DNA of 64,000 bases from Bugulina stolonifera (lineage: Eukaryota > Bryozoa > Gymnolaemata > Cheilostomatida > Bugulidae): contig OW285194.1 in NCBI GenBank assembly GCA_935421135.1, positions 7,610,376 to 7,674,375 of the forward strand. The letters are read 5' to 3'. This document shows, in pieces, positions 1 to 14,300 of the stretch (positions are counted from its first letter, which is position 1; each line of letters starts with the position of its first letter). Made by a program: the position numbers and the translations under genes. The notes beneath the pieces are model-generated. The model saw only the letters and a list, made by a program, of their open reading frames with translations. It made no database searches and was not told where the DNA came from.

Positions 1-3000
1 CCTCCTGCGTATAAGTCCGCCTACAACAAAGATGAACGCCTACAGGTGCTACAAATAACAGACTATATTCTAATTCTTAAATCATGCATAAGATAACATA
101 GTGTCTATCTAAATTAGCCAGTTCAGCTTATCTCTTTAGTTCTACTACATTTTCCTGTAACTAAAAGGGAGAGGATAACTTCACACTGAAATCAGCAGAT
201 AATAAGTGCTATTATATAAATCACACAAATAAACAACTACAGTCCTTCTGTGAGGCATAGTGTTCTAAATATACTAGAGAAGGGTGATAATAGCCTGTGC
301 TCTAAGTGTGTATTTACCAAACTAAATGGATTCCAATAGCTTTAGACTTTCAATTGAACATTAGTAAGAGTAGAAACTAACCACAGGCTATTAGTATACT
401 CACAGAAATCTTGGTAAACACGTATATGATAACAGCAAGTACGGCCAGATAGACTCTGATTCTCTCTCCGCCAAACCTCTTCTTCAAGTATTCCGGCATT
501 GTGTAAACCTTGCATACAAATGTAGTTGTATAATGTATGGTATAATGTTTATAAATGCACACAGTGAGCATGAGTTAGCCTCAGTTCTTAACTCTCAGCA
601 ATAACTGGTTGGTATGATTCGATGTAAGGGGGAGAATATTGATGTTCTCATAGGCTACATAATTATACTCAAAGCTTGACAAGTCTTCGAACAATCGGTA
701 ACATATACCAGCACACTATTTTTGAAAACGTGGGAACCCAGGCTAATCAGTGTAGGTTTTGTACACAAGTGTATGTATACCCAATTATTATTAGGACAGC
801 TCATTGTCACAAATGCCAGCTTTTAGCTATAATATAATAGAGTTGTCAACTCTTACCCCTGATGTGATGTAGACTGGTATAAACACCCATCCCAGCAGTA
901 GTAAAGAAAATACAGCCTGAAAGTAAAGACAGTAAGACCAGTGGAAGTAGAGTAAGCTAATGCACAGTTGTTACATGAATTTATATAGCCATAATTATTA
1001 TTGTATTGCATGTTTGGTATCCATGGCAACATTATTATGATCAATGTAAGGTGTGTACTAGCACAAGTGCTACTTGCTTACAAATGGTGGACAATGGAGT
1101 TCTGTATGTCTGTATTATAATTAATTGAGCATTATTTTATTATACTGTTGAATATTGTGCTATTGGAAAGCTAAACGAGACTATTTCTGTGAACTAAAAC
1201 AGGTATCACTGAGTCAACATAATATCTTGGAGTGAACTTACACTGATTTCAAATACAGATATAGCAATACCAGAGGATGCCCCAGATCCAGCTAAACCAA
1301 TGAAATGCCCACTTCCAATGTTACTAGCGAATAGAGAGGCTCCAACCTACAACATACACACTGCAAATGGTAATAGTAGGCTACACAATTTTGTCAATAT
1401 TTTGTGTGCAAAATGCAGTTTTATTTATTACTCAGTTCATTCAGATATTGTTCAATTAAATATATTTTGGAATGCAGTGTAGAAAGTTGTCCCATGTGCT
1501 GGACAGTTACTAATTCAGGTAGCCAATCATGTGGATGCACTGCACATTATACTGGACACATGTTCACATAGCATATGTGCTGTATTATTGTTTAAAAGTT
1601 ACTGAGTGCATAGCCTTAGGCCCAGGTATGAGAGTAAGTCTACCTGAATTCATGCATACTGTTTACTTGGTATCTCCATATAGAACTTTATATTGAAATG
1701 AGAAGCTAAGTTGAACTTATTAATAATAGGGTAGGCCTACATGCACAAATATATTATCTATAATATTCTTAGGTAAGTGGTGATTATTCCTAGATAGCAT
1801 ACATCTATTACTAAACCTTGGCACATTCGGATTTGCAAACAGTTATGCCCACAGTAAAGCCACAGTGTTAACATAATACCATATCTATAGGTGTCTTCGC
1901 GACCTAAATTTCAGACCCAAAAGCAAAATCCTCATTTTCACGTGAAGAAGTCAGGTGTCTGATGAGCCAGGGATCGTTTCATCCAGCCAAGCAAAATCCC
2001 AGTCCAATAGCTCTTCTAACATAGGGTGGCCGGCCATCTTGTGATTTTTATTTGCGACCCGGGTCAGTCTAAGAGGTCGCGAAGGCACCTCAAGTAGATA
2101 CCTTATAGTCAGTAGGTATGTTCAGAGTCACCATTCTTGGTTTATTTACTATTATTTTTTACTACTCTAATCGGTAAGGATGGCCATAACTTTAATTATT
2201 ATAACAGAATCTCAAGTTGTTTGTAAACTACTGGACATGTGGGATGTTGCAACTTGGCGTGTGCTCAGTTACAATTTGTATTATTCGTAAGCCTGTAATA
2301 CGATAGCTCTAACCCTCTTGGCATGTTTGGTCAACATTATCTGAGTGACCACTGCAGCCTAGGTGTTAGTAGCTACTGTAGCAGTGTAATGCTCAGAGTA
2401 GTAAAGTTGCAAGTATGATGGTAGTCATTAGACCTATAATTATAGCTGGGGAACCAATGTTACAATGCACATGTGCACCAGTAAACTGCTATCAAGTGCA
2501 CGCAAGTAATATAATATTATACAATGTAATAGTAAATACATGTATATGTATGCATACACCAACAAACAAGTTAGGCAGCCGTATTGCATATAAATTTACT
2601 TGTACATGTACCTGGATTTTTTATCATCATATACATGTAGATCCCCTTTCGACCAATAAAAGCATAGCTGTTCAGTATTTTGGGGTACAGGTACATGCAC
2701 ATACGTACACCTACGCGTACATACGCATGTGTACGTATAGGTGTACACGTACATGCGTACATGCACATGCGTACATACGTACATGCGTACATACGTACAT
2801 GCGTACATACGTACATGTGTACATACATACATGCGTACATATGTACATGCGTACATGCGTACATGCGTACATACGTACAAACGTACATACGTACATGCGT
2901 ATATGCGTGCATGCGTACATACGTGCATGCGTACATACGTGCATGCGTACATACGTGCATGCGTACATACGTGCATGCGTACATATGTACATGCGTACAT

Positions 3001-3553
3001 ACGTACATGTGTACATATGTATGTGTACATACACATGTGAATAATATTCTGTGATCTACAAACAATTTTTGAGAAAAAAATAGATGCATAATGTTGTCCA
3101 AGAACTTGGACTACTATTATAAAACAAGGAAACATGCTGCATGACACTTACCAGTACCCAGTTCATGTTCCTTCCAGCCAGGAAATACCCACCAACAGAA
3201 CCTCTGTTCAGGCAGGAGGACTGGAAGAAATGAATAATGCAAACACATACATTAATATGTCCTGTAGTGATATGCATTGCTAGGTACATGAAGCATGTAC
3301 ATGTAGGTGTATAGTACTACAATGTATAAGGAAATAGACTAAACAATACTAGCTACAATTAATGAAATACACTGTAAATATACAATAACAATATACAATG
3401 TACATAATATACTCATACATACATACATGTACATATACATTAGTTACTTACCCATATTCCTACACCAATAACGATAACAAAGTATATGATCAGTACCACA
3501 TAATCCGACCAGTGAAGCTGTGAGTTGGCAGCCAAGTCCTCTAGCACAGTCAT
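1..3553 (-). CDS. SLC5 (SGLT-like) sodium/solute cotransporter, 5' part of gene, truncated by window edge
   Basis: Exons on the minus strand are 3452..3553, 3152..3220, 1242..1346, 857..916, 404..508 and the first 20 nt of the next exon at 1..20. They join in frame with GT-AG borders. The product starts [20 protein letters not shown], then gives the first membrane helix, a GGYFLAGR motif, [15 protein letters not shown] (the family's sodium/sugar-site helix) and [14 protein letters not shown]. These are hallmarks of the SLC5 sodium/glucose cotransporter family of plasma-membrane symporters. Exons 1 and 2 encode the same protein as the neighbouring complete copy (5344..21872), and exons 3-5 differ by a few conservative changes, so this is a tandem paralogue. 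Its first intron is 231 bp, against about 2.1 kb in the neighbour. The 3' half lies beyond position 1. The family call is firm; the substrate is inferred. Confidence 0.9.
1889..2090. mobile_element. MITE-like element with ~17-bp terminal inverted repeats
   Basis: The left end reads AGGTGTCTTCGCGACCT and the right end is its inverse with one mismatch (AGGTCGCGAAGGCACCT). A diverged relative lies near 43650..43842, sharing GGCCATCTT, TTTTTATT, GCGACCCGGGT and GGCACCTCA. No open reading frame and no clear target-site duplication are visible. It lies in intron 2 of the partial SLC5 gene, between its exons 2 and 3. Confidence 0.6.
2690..3045. repeat. Tandem repeat, ~16-bp unit of the GTACATGCGTACATAC type
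   Basis: About 350 bp of degenerate tandem copies of GTACATGCGTACATAC. Almost every step alternates purine and pyrimidine. All six frames stay partly open through it, giving long [16 protein letters not shown] reading frames on both strands that are artefacts of the repeat. It lies in the third intron of the partial SLC5 gene, before exon 3. Confidence 0.9.
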
Positions 3554-5343
3554 TTTATCACCTACTGTACTCGCTCAGTGTACTGTATAATTATAATATT
3601 AGTAATAATATCTTGTGTACAAATAGGCTAAGATTCCATCTATGGGGTCATGTGATCACATATTATGTGCCCCAAGTCTAATAATACAACAATGAGTCCC
3701 GCAAGTACTAGGTGAGCAAACAGCCCTACTGTCTATAATTAAAATGTCCTTGCATGACAGATGCTAAAATAGTGTAGATTTATCACATTATGATGGTATT
3801 CATCTCTAGACTCCATGTGCTTGACATAGGGTAGGCAGTGGCTCTGAGGCTAGATAGTAGAAACAATAAGTTGATTCAACTGTCAGTCAAATTTACAAGT
3901 GGACCCTGGAGACACTGAAATGTTGGCAATATATCAGATATCACCTTTCATGGAATAATATACAGTTAAGCGATTTTGTGTTTTTCCATCACAAGAGACG
4001 AGTAGGCTAAGTTGAGAATGTTGGAAATAAATATGTCAGCCATTCCTGTTACTTGATTATTGCTATGCTTGCGATCATCTTCCATTCTTGTTCTCTTCTA
4101 TCAATTGTACATACACATAAATATGTGGTCAACAATGTTATCTGTAAACTTTCAGAAAACCTCAATAAATAAACAGAAATCACAGGGGGGATAATAAAGA
4201 ATTCAAATGATCTAAAGCAGGGATGGCTGAACTATAACCCGTAGGACAAGTTTCATACACTTGCCTCTTTACTTACCTTTCTGGGTTAGTTCAAACAGTG
4301 CTGCAGGGTTGTATATTCAGTCTTTTACTAGTGATCCACTAGTCAAAGATCAAACACCACTCCTGATTGGTCAGCTTACATTACAGAACTTATTTTTCGT
4401 AACATTTCAAAAAAATTTTCCTAGTATGATTTCCGTGATTTCTATACTGTCACAAGAAGTCCGCATATTGTATGAAAACAAAACATTATTTTAATACATT
4501 TACATTAGTGTACATCAGTAAACTGTATGCAGATTGGGTATTATGCTCGAAATTGGTAGCAATACCAATTTCTTGAGCACTTTACCTGGGAGATACGCTG
4601 AACTGGTAGCATTACGCAATTCTCACTGTCTCTGGCAGCTTGAGAACTTTGGTTCAGTGTATTTCACACCTTTTAAATACGCTTTGCTGTAAATATACAG
4701 TATTGCTAAGGTGTGCTTCCAGGCATAGCTCTGAGCTGCACTGATGAGGTGTTAAATGCCGAAACAGTACACTGTATGCAGATTGGGTACATTTACATAT
4801 AAATTTTAGTATAATATATAGAGGTAGGGAAAACAATCAAAATTCAATAATAATATTAGTATGTGCATAGCATGTAGATGTATACAAGTAATATTATCAA
4901 AATTCGAACTTCACATGCCTGTGTGTATATGTATATGCATGTACGTGTATACATTTATCTACCTACATGCATATTAATACCCCGTATAAACCATGTTACA
5001 TTAATCTTTTCTATATTATTGTAGGTGATTATTAATGGTATACGTCATAACTTGAAAGGCTAATATAAATAATGATACATGTTGCATATTGTACATGTAT
5101 ATAGGAACATTACATACATGTAGCATTGTCTTGACATTGATGAAATTTACTAATTTGTAACTATTTTTTTAAAACGATCTATTCTCATGATCACAATATT
5201 AACACATAGTCCTACAGTAGACTCGCATGTAAGTGCATAGACCTGTAAAGTATGTGCCATAATAATAGATGAGTAAGATATCTTTGTGCTACCCAGTAAA
5301 TGACCTTTACACCCAATATTTATTTATGTCAGCACCATGCTCA
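3554..5343. other. Intergenic spacer between the two SLC5 genes
   Basis: About 1.8 kb with no supported coding exon. It holds the promoter/5' UTR of the partial SLC5 copy and the 3' UTR of the complete copy. The bases just upstream of both ATGs are alike (TTTTATCACCTACT on the plus strand), consistent with a duplicated promoter-proximal region. Confidence 0.6.
4516..4789. repeat. 25-bp direct repeat flanking ~220 bp, with an internal hairpin
   Basis: CTGTATGCAGATTGGGTA occurs at about 4522 and again at about 4772, within 25-bp copies (4516..4540 and 4765..4789) that differ at one position. Between them, near 4543..4581, is a 15-bp stem (GCTCGAAATTGGTA pairing with TACCAATTTCTTGAGC). This could be an insertion with long flanking duplication or a local duplication; no coding content is seen. 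Confidence 0.45.
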
Positions 5344-8300
5344 CTAAGCGTAGAAACCCCACATAAATGCTGCCGCAATCATAGTTACAATAGCAGCAAA
5401 GTTGACCCATCTTGACCAGCGTGGGTCTTCATCTATGTTCATATCGGCAGCGTCAGCAGGCCTGTCGCTATCATGTGATGATGACGTCATACTCTCCACT
5501 CCACATATCCAGTATATTGCTTTCTTGTACCACGGGAATTGTGCTGTGGAATAGTGGAACAATTTTTAACTTGATATTAAAAAGTTTTAATGTTTGACAA
5601 TTATACTAACACATACATATGCACTACTTATTCAGGCGATCTTTAGTAACAATATATCTTGCAGAAGTATGCTCTATAACAACAATATTATGAGTCATCA
5701 AGGGATCTCTTCATGAAATGCAGTCATATTTAGACTAATAGCTCCTGAGATGCTAGCGCAAAGTTAAAGACAACTTATTATGCGTAGAGCCTGGCTCTAT
5801 AAGCAAAGAGTAGTGCCAGTGCAAATTTCTGATTGATAATAAGTCCTATAACTTGTATCTAACATTAATCAATCGCAACAATGCTCCATGACGCCAGGGA
5901 CTAAAAGACCACCATGTTGGCCTTTGCATAGCCGAACAGACAGCGTATTTGCTCCAGGGCGAGGCTCTGTCGGCCAACAATGAACAGTTGGCTTCTCATG
6001 TAGCTGAGCCTTATGAATGATCTCAAGTGAAAGAATTTGTTTCTGTAGTTTTAGGCAGTTAATAATAATTCAAAGTCGTCTTCTCTCAATTAGATTATTA
6101 GAAGGATGAGTCATAGTTGCAAGGAAGCAACTTTCAATTTGTATTCAATAGCATTTGAATAGTTCAGTAACAATATGAAAAGGTCGTATCTATTAGGTTC
6201 CCTGTCTCCTTCCACCCCCTCTGACTTGGGCTACACTGTACCAACACACTATTTGAAAGTTCAGCACAGGATCGCATTATATAACAATTCACAAACTTCC
6301 TGTTTAACAAATTCTCTCTCTTACGTACCATTTCTAACAGCAACATCCTCTTGAGCTTCAGGATCAGCCTCAGGGTCAGCCTCAAGTTCAGCCTCAGTCC
6401 CATCACCATTTACATGTACACCACCATCGACATCTTTTAGAGGTATCACTGATCCTTCCTCATTTATATTAGATGTAGTCGGGGTGTATTCAGCACCAAT
6501 GTCTACCCTTTCTCCCTCTTCATAACGCGAGGAGAATGTCAGACGGATTAACTAAAATAAACAAGTACTTTGCAATCACCGCTATTATAATAAGTTATCC
6601 TTGATACTGCAAGTGACAAGTAATGACAAGCATGCATCTACATCAGTCACTACAGCATGTTCAATCTACTCCCATCCCTCCACACATGAAGTTACACTAA
6701 TTTTATTTCAGGTAAAAATTATTTTTTAAACAATTTACTCCTGAAGTCATATCAAACTGTTACTAATCAATTAAATGCATGTAAAAATATTTTTGAGAGA
6801 TCATGGCAGAATCTCAATGCGTAACACGCTAATTAAATAATGAAATACACAATTGTAAACAAAACAATAATTTTAAACAAAATTATTCACATAAAATTTT
6901 CATTTTGGAGTTCATTTTGGAGTTGTCATACACACTTATGCCATGCTTTTATACAATGTAGTAACACATTGATAACGTTACACTGCTAATGGTACATCAT
7001 ATATGTAGAATGTAGAGGTAGAAGAAATAAGTGCAGATCAGTTATAGTTATTCTCTGATACTCACGTGTTTGTTATCAATAGGCTTAGTCAATAGACTGA
7101 TCACCACTGTCACTAGCATTACTATCACAAAGAGGATGATTCCAAAATGGAGATAGTGTACTTTAGAGATCAAGTAATGTCTCGTATCTTCCTCTCCACA
7201 AGGGGGCGCTGGACCATAACTGAACTCCCAAATGAATCTGATCATACCAACTAACAGCCCAACCATTAGTCCCCAGAAGGCACCCTACAAGACAGGAAAA
7301 CTTTTACTAAAATAATAATAACACCCAGTTCCTATCATGCAAGAATAATCAAATTAAAGATTAGCATGTGCTGCATCTCTAATAAACAAGCGTCGTACGT
7401 ACCTGTTCATTTATCCTCTTCCAAAGTATTGCTAACACATAAACGGCACACACTGGAGGAGCCAAGAAAGAGGTAATGCCTTGAATGTAGTGAAACAACT
7501 CCGAAATATTCTGAATTATCGGTATCCAAGCTATACTAATAGCCACAATAACCAGTACAAACACTCTACAATAAACAGCATAGATCTTTACAATATCTGT
7601 ATATATTATAATATGCAGCAAGTGGAAGCACTATTGAATTGTGGTAAGGCGCAACGGCACAACACTCAGATTATCTCAGACCCACCTGATGACATCTTAT
7701 TTAGGTCACTCAGGTTATATTTGGGCAGAACATAGGCTAACGACAAACCTCACCATACAGAAATTAAAATCGACACATTCATGTATCTCTGTACCAAAGG
7801 TCACAGTATTACTAGTCAAGGCATTATATTTACCTTCCAACTACCATGAGCTCCATATCAGAAGAGTTCTTCCTGATACGTCTCCAGATATCCATAGTGA
7901 ATATAGTAGAACTACTGTTAAATATAGAGGTCAATGATGACATCAGAGCTGACATCATCACAGCCAGCATCAGCCCTAAAAAATATTTACAAGTTTTATT
8001 ATTTCAGGAGTTATCTGCTCTCACTTATTCACTCCAAGATGGGAGTTGTGCTCACTCTATTATTATTATTGAGTTTATTGCTTATCAATAACAATAGATT
8101 ATAGTAAAAGCGTATGCATGAAACGCATGTATAAGATTGCACGAAAGGGAAGCTAGATAGTCCGAGACTAGAGTCGACTATGACAACTTGTTGAGTGCCA
8201 CCACTTCCTGTGATCATCAGACATGAGACACTAAGGAATAGTCTTTGTATAAGACTAAACAGGAAGTAATGCATTACACATATTGCCCATAGAATTCTAT

Positions 8301-11300
8301 GAGATTACCTACTCATAAAATTCAAAATTAATATAAAAAATTACTAACTAGCCCACTTTTGTATTATGCTCTAGTTGCCATGGATCCATCATGTTATACA
8401 TAGTAACTACAAACCAATCATTTACCCAAAACTTGGCATTGTGCCATCGGTGTGGGGATATGATGTCATTCCTAGCTGTTGTGCGAATGTTGGGCCAATG
8501 TCCTGACATAATATCAGAACTTGATAATATCATGTCATTTCTATATTAGAGTACTATTTTGATCCGTGAACTAATGCTATGCTACAATAGAATAGTCAAT
8601 ATTGGGGCTAAAGATATATATGTTGTGTGTCTCACCTCTGGCTCCGTTTGGCATGAGTTTCACAACAAGGAGAGGATAGGCTATGTTGGTGCATCCTGCT
8701 CGGTTCCCGCAAACTTCCTCACATGTGTCCGGATCTGCACAGGCTACTAACTCTGTGAATCAGAATAAATATCTATTTAGTAACACAGTACCACAGAAAT
8801 GCAATTAATTGTACAAAGTCTCACAAATTTTCCAAATTAATTTTATTTCGTCTTTCAGTAATTCTGCTACTAAATATAATTAATATTAATCTTAGCACAG
8901 CACTGTACAATATATATTAATATAACAGTACATACATGTAGTAAGTAGCATGCTTGATTACATTTATGCAACAGGTAACACCCCCTAGAACTACCCTTAC
9001 CAGGATAAAGTAGACGAGATATCATGCCAGGGAATACCATGATAAACATGGGTAGTAGTTTGAGGACACCTGCTAGCACTGTACCAGCCTTGGCATGTAC
9101 TAAGTTCTTGGCAGCCAGTGCCCTTTGTACAATCACCTGCAGCAAATGCATTCATGAATAAATGAAGAAAGGGAGACAGGACAGCTTTAAGAAGAATATT
9201 GCCATGTGCTCCATGGGCTGCTGATCATAATAAGAAGTTGTCCTCTCTGACTGGTGGAAGGATAACTTCTTATTATTACCGGTAGCTTATTATTGCCCTG
9301 TTGCCACAAGCATACATACTCTAAACTACATGTACATTTGTAGCTAGGAAAACAGTAACGCTTTGAAAATTCTAGAGTACCGGTGCGGCAATGTAAGTTC
9401 TGTAGAATTGTCAAGACGACGCAGATGTAACTACCCTGGGATGGCTATGTTTAGTGTAGTGCTGCAAATTCCCAAATGATTAGTAAATTCATAAGAATGG
9501 AAAATGAGGACCTAGTGACATTGTACATACATTGTATACTATATAGGTCAGCGTCAGGCATCATGTACGAACACTCACCTGGTCAGAGCACCAGTACCAA
9601 ACACTAGATATGGTAAGACCGAATATAATTCCTGGCCAGGGTAGACTACCATCATCCGCACTTCTCATCAGATGAAATGCGTTCTTATTGGTTAGACCTG
9701 TAATGTTACACAATTAGGATGATATTTATAGCAGTAAAGTGCAGGTAGGTCAATGCATTATAGCATCAGATACATGGTATATGTTATGCATATAATATGT
9801 AGGCATAATAATACAGAATCAGTTGAACTATGCAAATATTGTTCACCGTCAAAAGTTTTATTGATTACAACAAGGATGATTCTTCCTCTGTAAACCATGT
9901 GCAGCACAACGTCAATGTGGATAGAGCTCTGGGTATACTTACCACACTTTGCATACTTTGACATATTTTCTGTTACATTTTCTCCCATTTCTGTCAAGCT
10001 TAAATATTCTCTGGTAAAGTTAGGCCAGGCTCCAGAACCTAAAAATTTCTCCTCAAGTCCACTATAACCACCAATTCTTGTGAAACCTGTATAAAATACG
10101 ATTAAAAGGTCCTACAGGCTACAGAGATAGTAGATTAATACCATTATATTGATCTACATGTACATGCAGTTCATATTATAGTTGTCTATCCTTTTTGGAT
10201 TCAAGAGAAGACAACTTCGTCAATTAATCAGTTAATCAGAGCACTTCTGTACATGCATTTATTATATAGAGAGCTAAGGCTATACGCCTTACTTGTTACC
10301 AGTGGAACTAAGTCTACATTGACTTGCTACCAATAAGACATAGGCTACAGAAACTTGAACACTAATAAGATATTAATCATAATTTGAAGTTGTCCTCTCT
10401 CAACTTTTATTTATGATAAATAGCTTCTTAGTGCCCAAGTACAGAAGTTATACATAAAACCATCAAAACTAAGGCTATATACTTACTTATCACCATGAGA
10501 ACTGAGGCTATACTTACTTATTATCGTTAGAACTAAAGCTACACTTTCTTATTATCGTTAGAACTGAGGCTATACTTACTTATCACCATGAGAACGAATG
10601 CTCCAATAATCATGATAAAGACCTGTACAAAGTCAGTCCATATGACAGCACTTAGACCACCTAAAGGGAAGAGAAGGAAGTACGAGTATAAGGGTACCTA
10701 GATGGAAGCCTCCACTCATGGATGCAAGCCAAAAGTTATATTTATGTAATGTTGTCTAGTAGCATTAGGTTTAAATTAATGGGTGTGTTAACTAAACAGC
10801 TGTCAGACACAGATGATTGCATTCTAAACCAACAACTTTCTCCTAGATCCCGGACTCACTCAAAGAAACAGCCATTAGCAGATAGGGAGTTTTCTGCTCA
10901 TAACATATCACATAGAATTATTATGAATAAAAATATTTCTGTAAATGGTTGACTAGGAATAGCAATTTTAGGTTCATAATTAAAACTTATCTACACTAGT
11001 TATTAAAAACTAAAGGTAAATTAGTGTGCAATCATTGCTTATTGAGCATCGACTCAGCACTGATGTATTTTTTAACTATGCACCATACTAATAATACATT
11101 ATAACAATTCAATGCTAGAACTTCCAATTAACTTGCACCTGTAAAATTTTACACTCTTTCATAATTTTGATTTCTCTGGGCTGCTCCCTATTTTTCGTTA
11201 TATTGTACAATTGTACTATTGTGATGGTACGCCCAGTCGTATCTTACATCTGACACTCATTATTGCATGCATACATGTATATATCTGCTTGTACTTTACT

Positions 11301-14300
11301 CTTATATTGTTATATATGATTGTATGATTATTTCTAAGTCTTTTAATGCCTTTTATACCCATGTACAGAGGCCCGACCTCTCAGAATCCATTGATATTCA
11401 TTTTGTACATGAATTGGACCATTATAAGCAACTTTTGTAGAACCCGACCTATTTTGGGTCGGCCGTCGGGCTTCCGGCGGCCATCTTGTTGCGCAACTTC
11501 CGGACGACCACACGTCGTCTTTTCTCGACGTCACGTCGGCCGGAAGTCCTTATACTATATAAAGGGCACTGTTTTACTGTTCATTGTCTCAGTCTACACT
11601 TGGCTTTCAATAAAGACACATCTATACTTGATACAGGGACTTTCTCTTCCTTTTACTAGGTCATTCGCTTTGCGAACCGCCTACTAGGTTGAACTACTCT
11701 CTTTCACTGTATAGTCTGAAGGTCGGACTTGAGATCAGATGGGTCGTCTTTGGTAGTATTTGGGCTACTGAGACCGCTCGATCTTTCATGTAATGCGAAG
11801 TCCTATTACCACTCATAGGCACTTCATTTCTGGGTCGATAGTCGTCCAAGGACGACCGCACCAAATCACAGAAACCATTACATTGGTGGCAGCGGTGGGA
11901 TTCTAAGGTCGTACTCTTACGATACGAAGAGAAGGAAGGTGACCTCGGCCTCGGGTGACCGACCGACCTCATTCTTCAATACTTCTACGGCGATTTAGGA
12001 CTCGGACCCGGGAACCTTGGATACGAGAAGGTGACAAACGCTAAAGTGCACCCATAATTCTCGTGGTTCCGCTGGATGTAGCCCGACCTACGCCGGATCT
12101 TCAATCAAAGACCGACCTCGGATCCAGAACAGATTGACGGTACTCAGTACGACCATTAGGCCGACACGGCCTAACAAACCAAAGCAGTTTTACTCACTAC
12201 CCGACACCCTACCGACATGGACCGAATAAGGAACCTGCTCCAGCAGGTGATGTACCAAGCCGAGCAGGACCTCAAAACACTCAGCTACAACGGACAAGAG
12301 GACGTCGAACTCTTCATAGAAGACTTCACCGCTATGGCAGAGCGTTGCAACTGGAATGACAGAGCACGCCTCATACGGCTTAGAGCCGCCCTACACGGGC
12401 CCGCACAAGAATGCGGCCGACCCCGATCAGTCGAAGAGATATTTTCCCGACTGAGGGAGCAATATGGACTATCTGCCAAAGAAGCCCGATGGAAGCTGTC
12501 CATACTGGAACAGCCAGCCCACACGTCACTCAGAGACTATGCAGCTCTCATCCGTAGACTGATGGCAACAGCCTTTGAAGGAGCACCCCCTGCATTTTTG
12601 GACGAATGGGCTGTAGAGAAGTTCTGCCTCACAGTCCACGACCACGGCCTACGCTGGTACTATACATGGTTACAGCCCGATGATATGGAGGAAGCACTGG
12701 AAGCCGGAATGGCCTTCCGGAGTAACAAGGATGACAAGGCCAGCCCTCCAAAACCGCAAGAAGAGCTTCCCGCCGACCTCCTACGGAAAGCCCTACATAC
12801 CCTCCTACAGAAATGTCAAGTCCCAGTAGACGAACCCATTCCTACTGGAGCCCAGCAAGGAGAAGGTGGACCACCCCACATTGGTCGTCCACAAAGGCCG
12901 ACGGATACATCAGAACCCGTCCCAGTAGATGAACCCATTCCTACTGCGGCCAAACCCAAGAAGAGTGGACCAAACCACATTGGTCGTCCACAAAGGCCGA
13001 CGGATACATCAGAACCCGTCCCAGTAGATGAACCCATTCCTACTGCGGCCAAACCCAAGAAGAGTGGACCAAACCACAATGGTCGTCCACTGAGGCCGAC
13101 GGACACATCAGAACCCGTCCTAGTGGAAGAACCTATACCCACTAAGCCTAAAGTCAAGAGTAGCCACTCCAAACAGAAAACCCCACGGGTAACTAGCCCA
13201 TCACACTCCAGGCCGACGGCGTCACCTACACCCGTCACAGTGGATGAACCTAAACCCACTAGGCCAACACCAGGCAAGAAACGACTCCACTCAAAGCCGG
13301 ACACATCCGAAGTGACCACAGATCACCCCCCAAGGCTGAAAGGACGACTCATATGTCCCGCCCCGTCGGAACAAACCTCACAAGGTAACCCCGACCTATC
13401 CTCAACTCAGAAGGATCAACAGGATCTGGCCACGTCCAGACCCGACACTAATCAGCAATTGATTCCCGCCAAAATTCAGTATGCCCCGACGGACGACTTA
13501 TCGTGTGTAGAACTGCCAGACACCACAGTCCAAGTCCGCGGCCTGAGGATCGACACGGAGCAAACCGTGCTGGACCAAACCAGAGAGCTACCTCTGAACC
13601 TCTCGAAGAATGTTCAAGTTTCAACAGCCCGACCTGATCCAGAGGACGCGAAATGTCGCGTAGCCGAACCTCAAGACATAATCCCAACGACGGAGATACA
13701 GTCTATACTGCCAGCAGTTCAAGTACACAAAGCAAAACGCTCTTGTACGGAATCTAGCATTGCCGAACAGTTTCAGCCGAAAATACAGATTGCCGAACTC
13801 TCGAAGTCCCCTAAAGCGGATAAGAAGCAATCGAAGGCAACTATTGCCGTGTTCCCGCGCTTATTTGACGAGTCGAACAAAGAAAATGTGCCTGAGGCAT
13901 TGCCTACAATTGAGCCAATTGCTCATCCCTCGGCTAGTATAAATACGACAGCTCACAGACGAGTAGTCCTTTCTCGTTCAGCACTTCACCGAAGCACATG
14001 TATCCCTACATGTGGCAACTTCTGCACTCCTCGTGTCACTGGTGAAGTTAACAGCACTCGTATCCTTTCTCATTCTCGTGCAGACGAGACGGCTACTCCT
14101 TCTAGTATGGATCACTCCAACCAGCCTGTCTTCACAGCTGAAGGTAAGCAAATCTCAGTGTTACCAGTAGGGAACAAATCAGAATTAGAGGAACAATCCA
14201 CACCTGTGGGACTGTCAGGCATGAATTCTCTCTCCCTCCCCACTCGGCATAGACCAGTCGGGACAGAGGAGAATTCCCCTGAACATTCTCACAGGAAAGA

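Noticed and set aside
2415..3147. Long Tyr/His/Cys-rich frames on both strands
   Set aside because: Explained wholly by the GTACATGCGTACATAC tandem repeat inside an SLC5 intron.
11346..11687. Frame inside the LTR, repeated at 15755..15970
   Set aside because: Spans the TATA box and poly(A) signal; disrupted by the one-base indel between LTRs.
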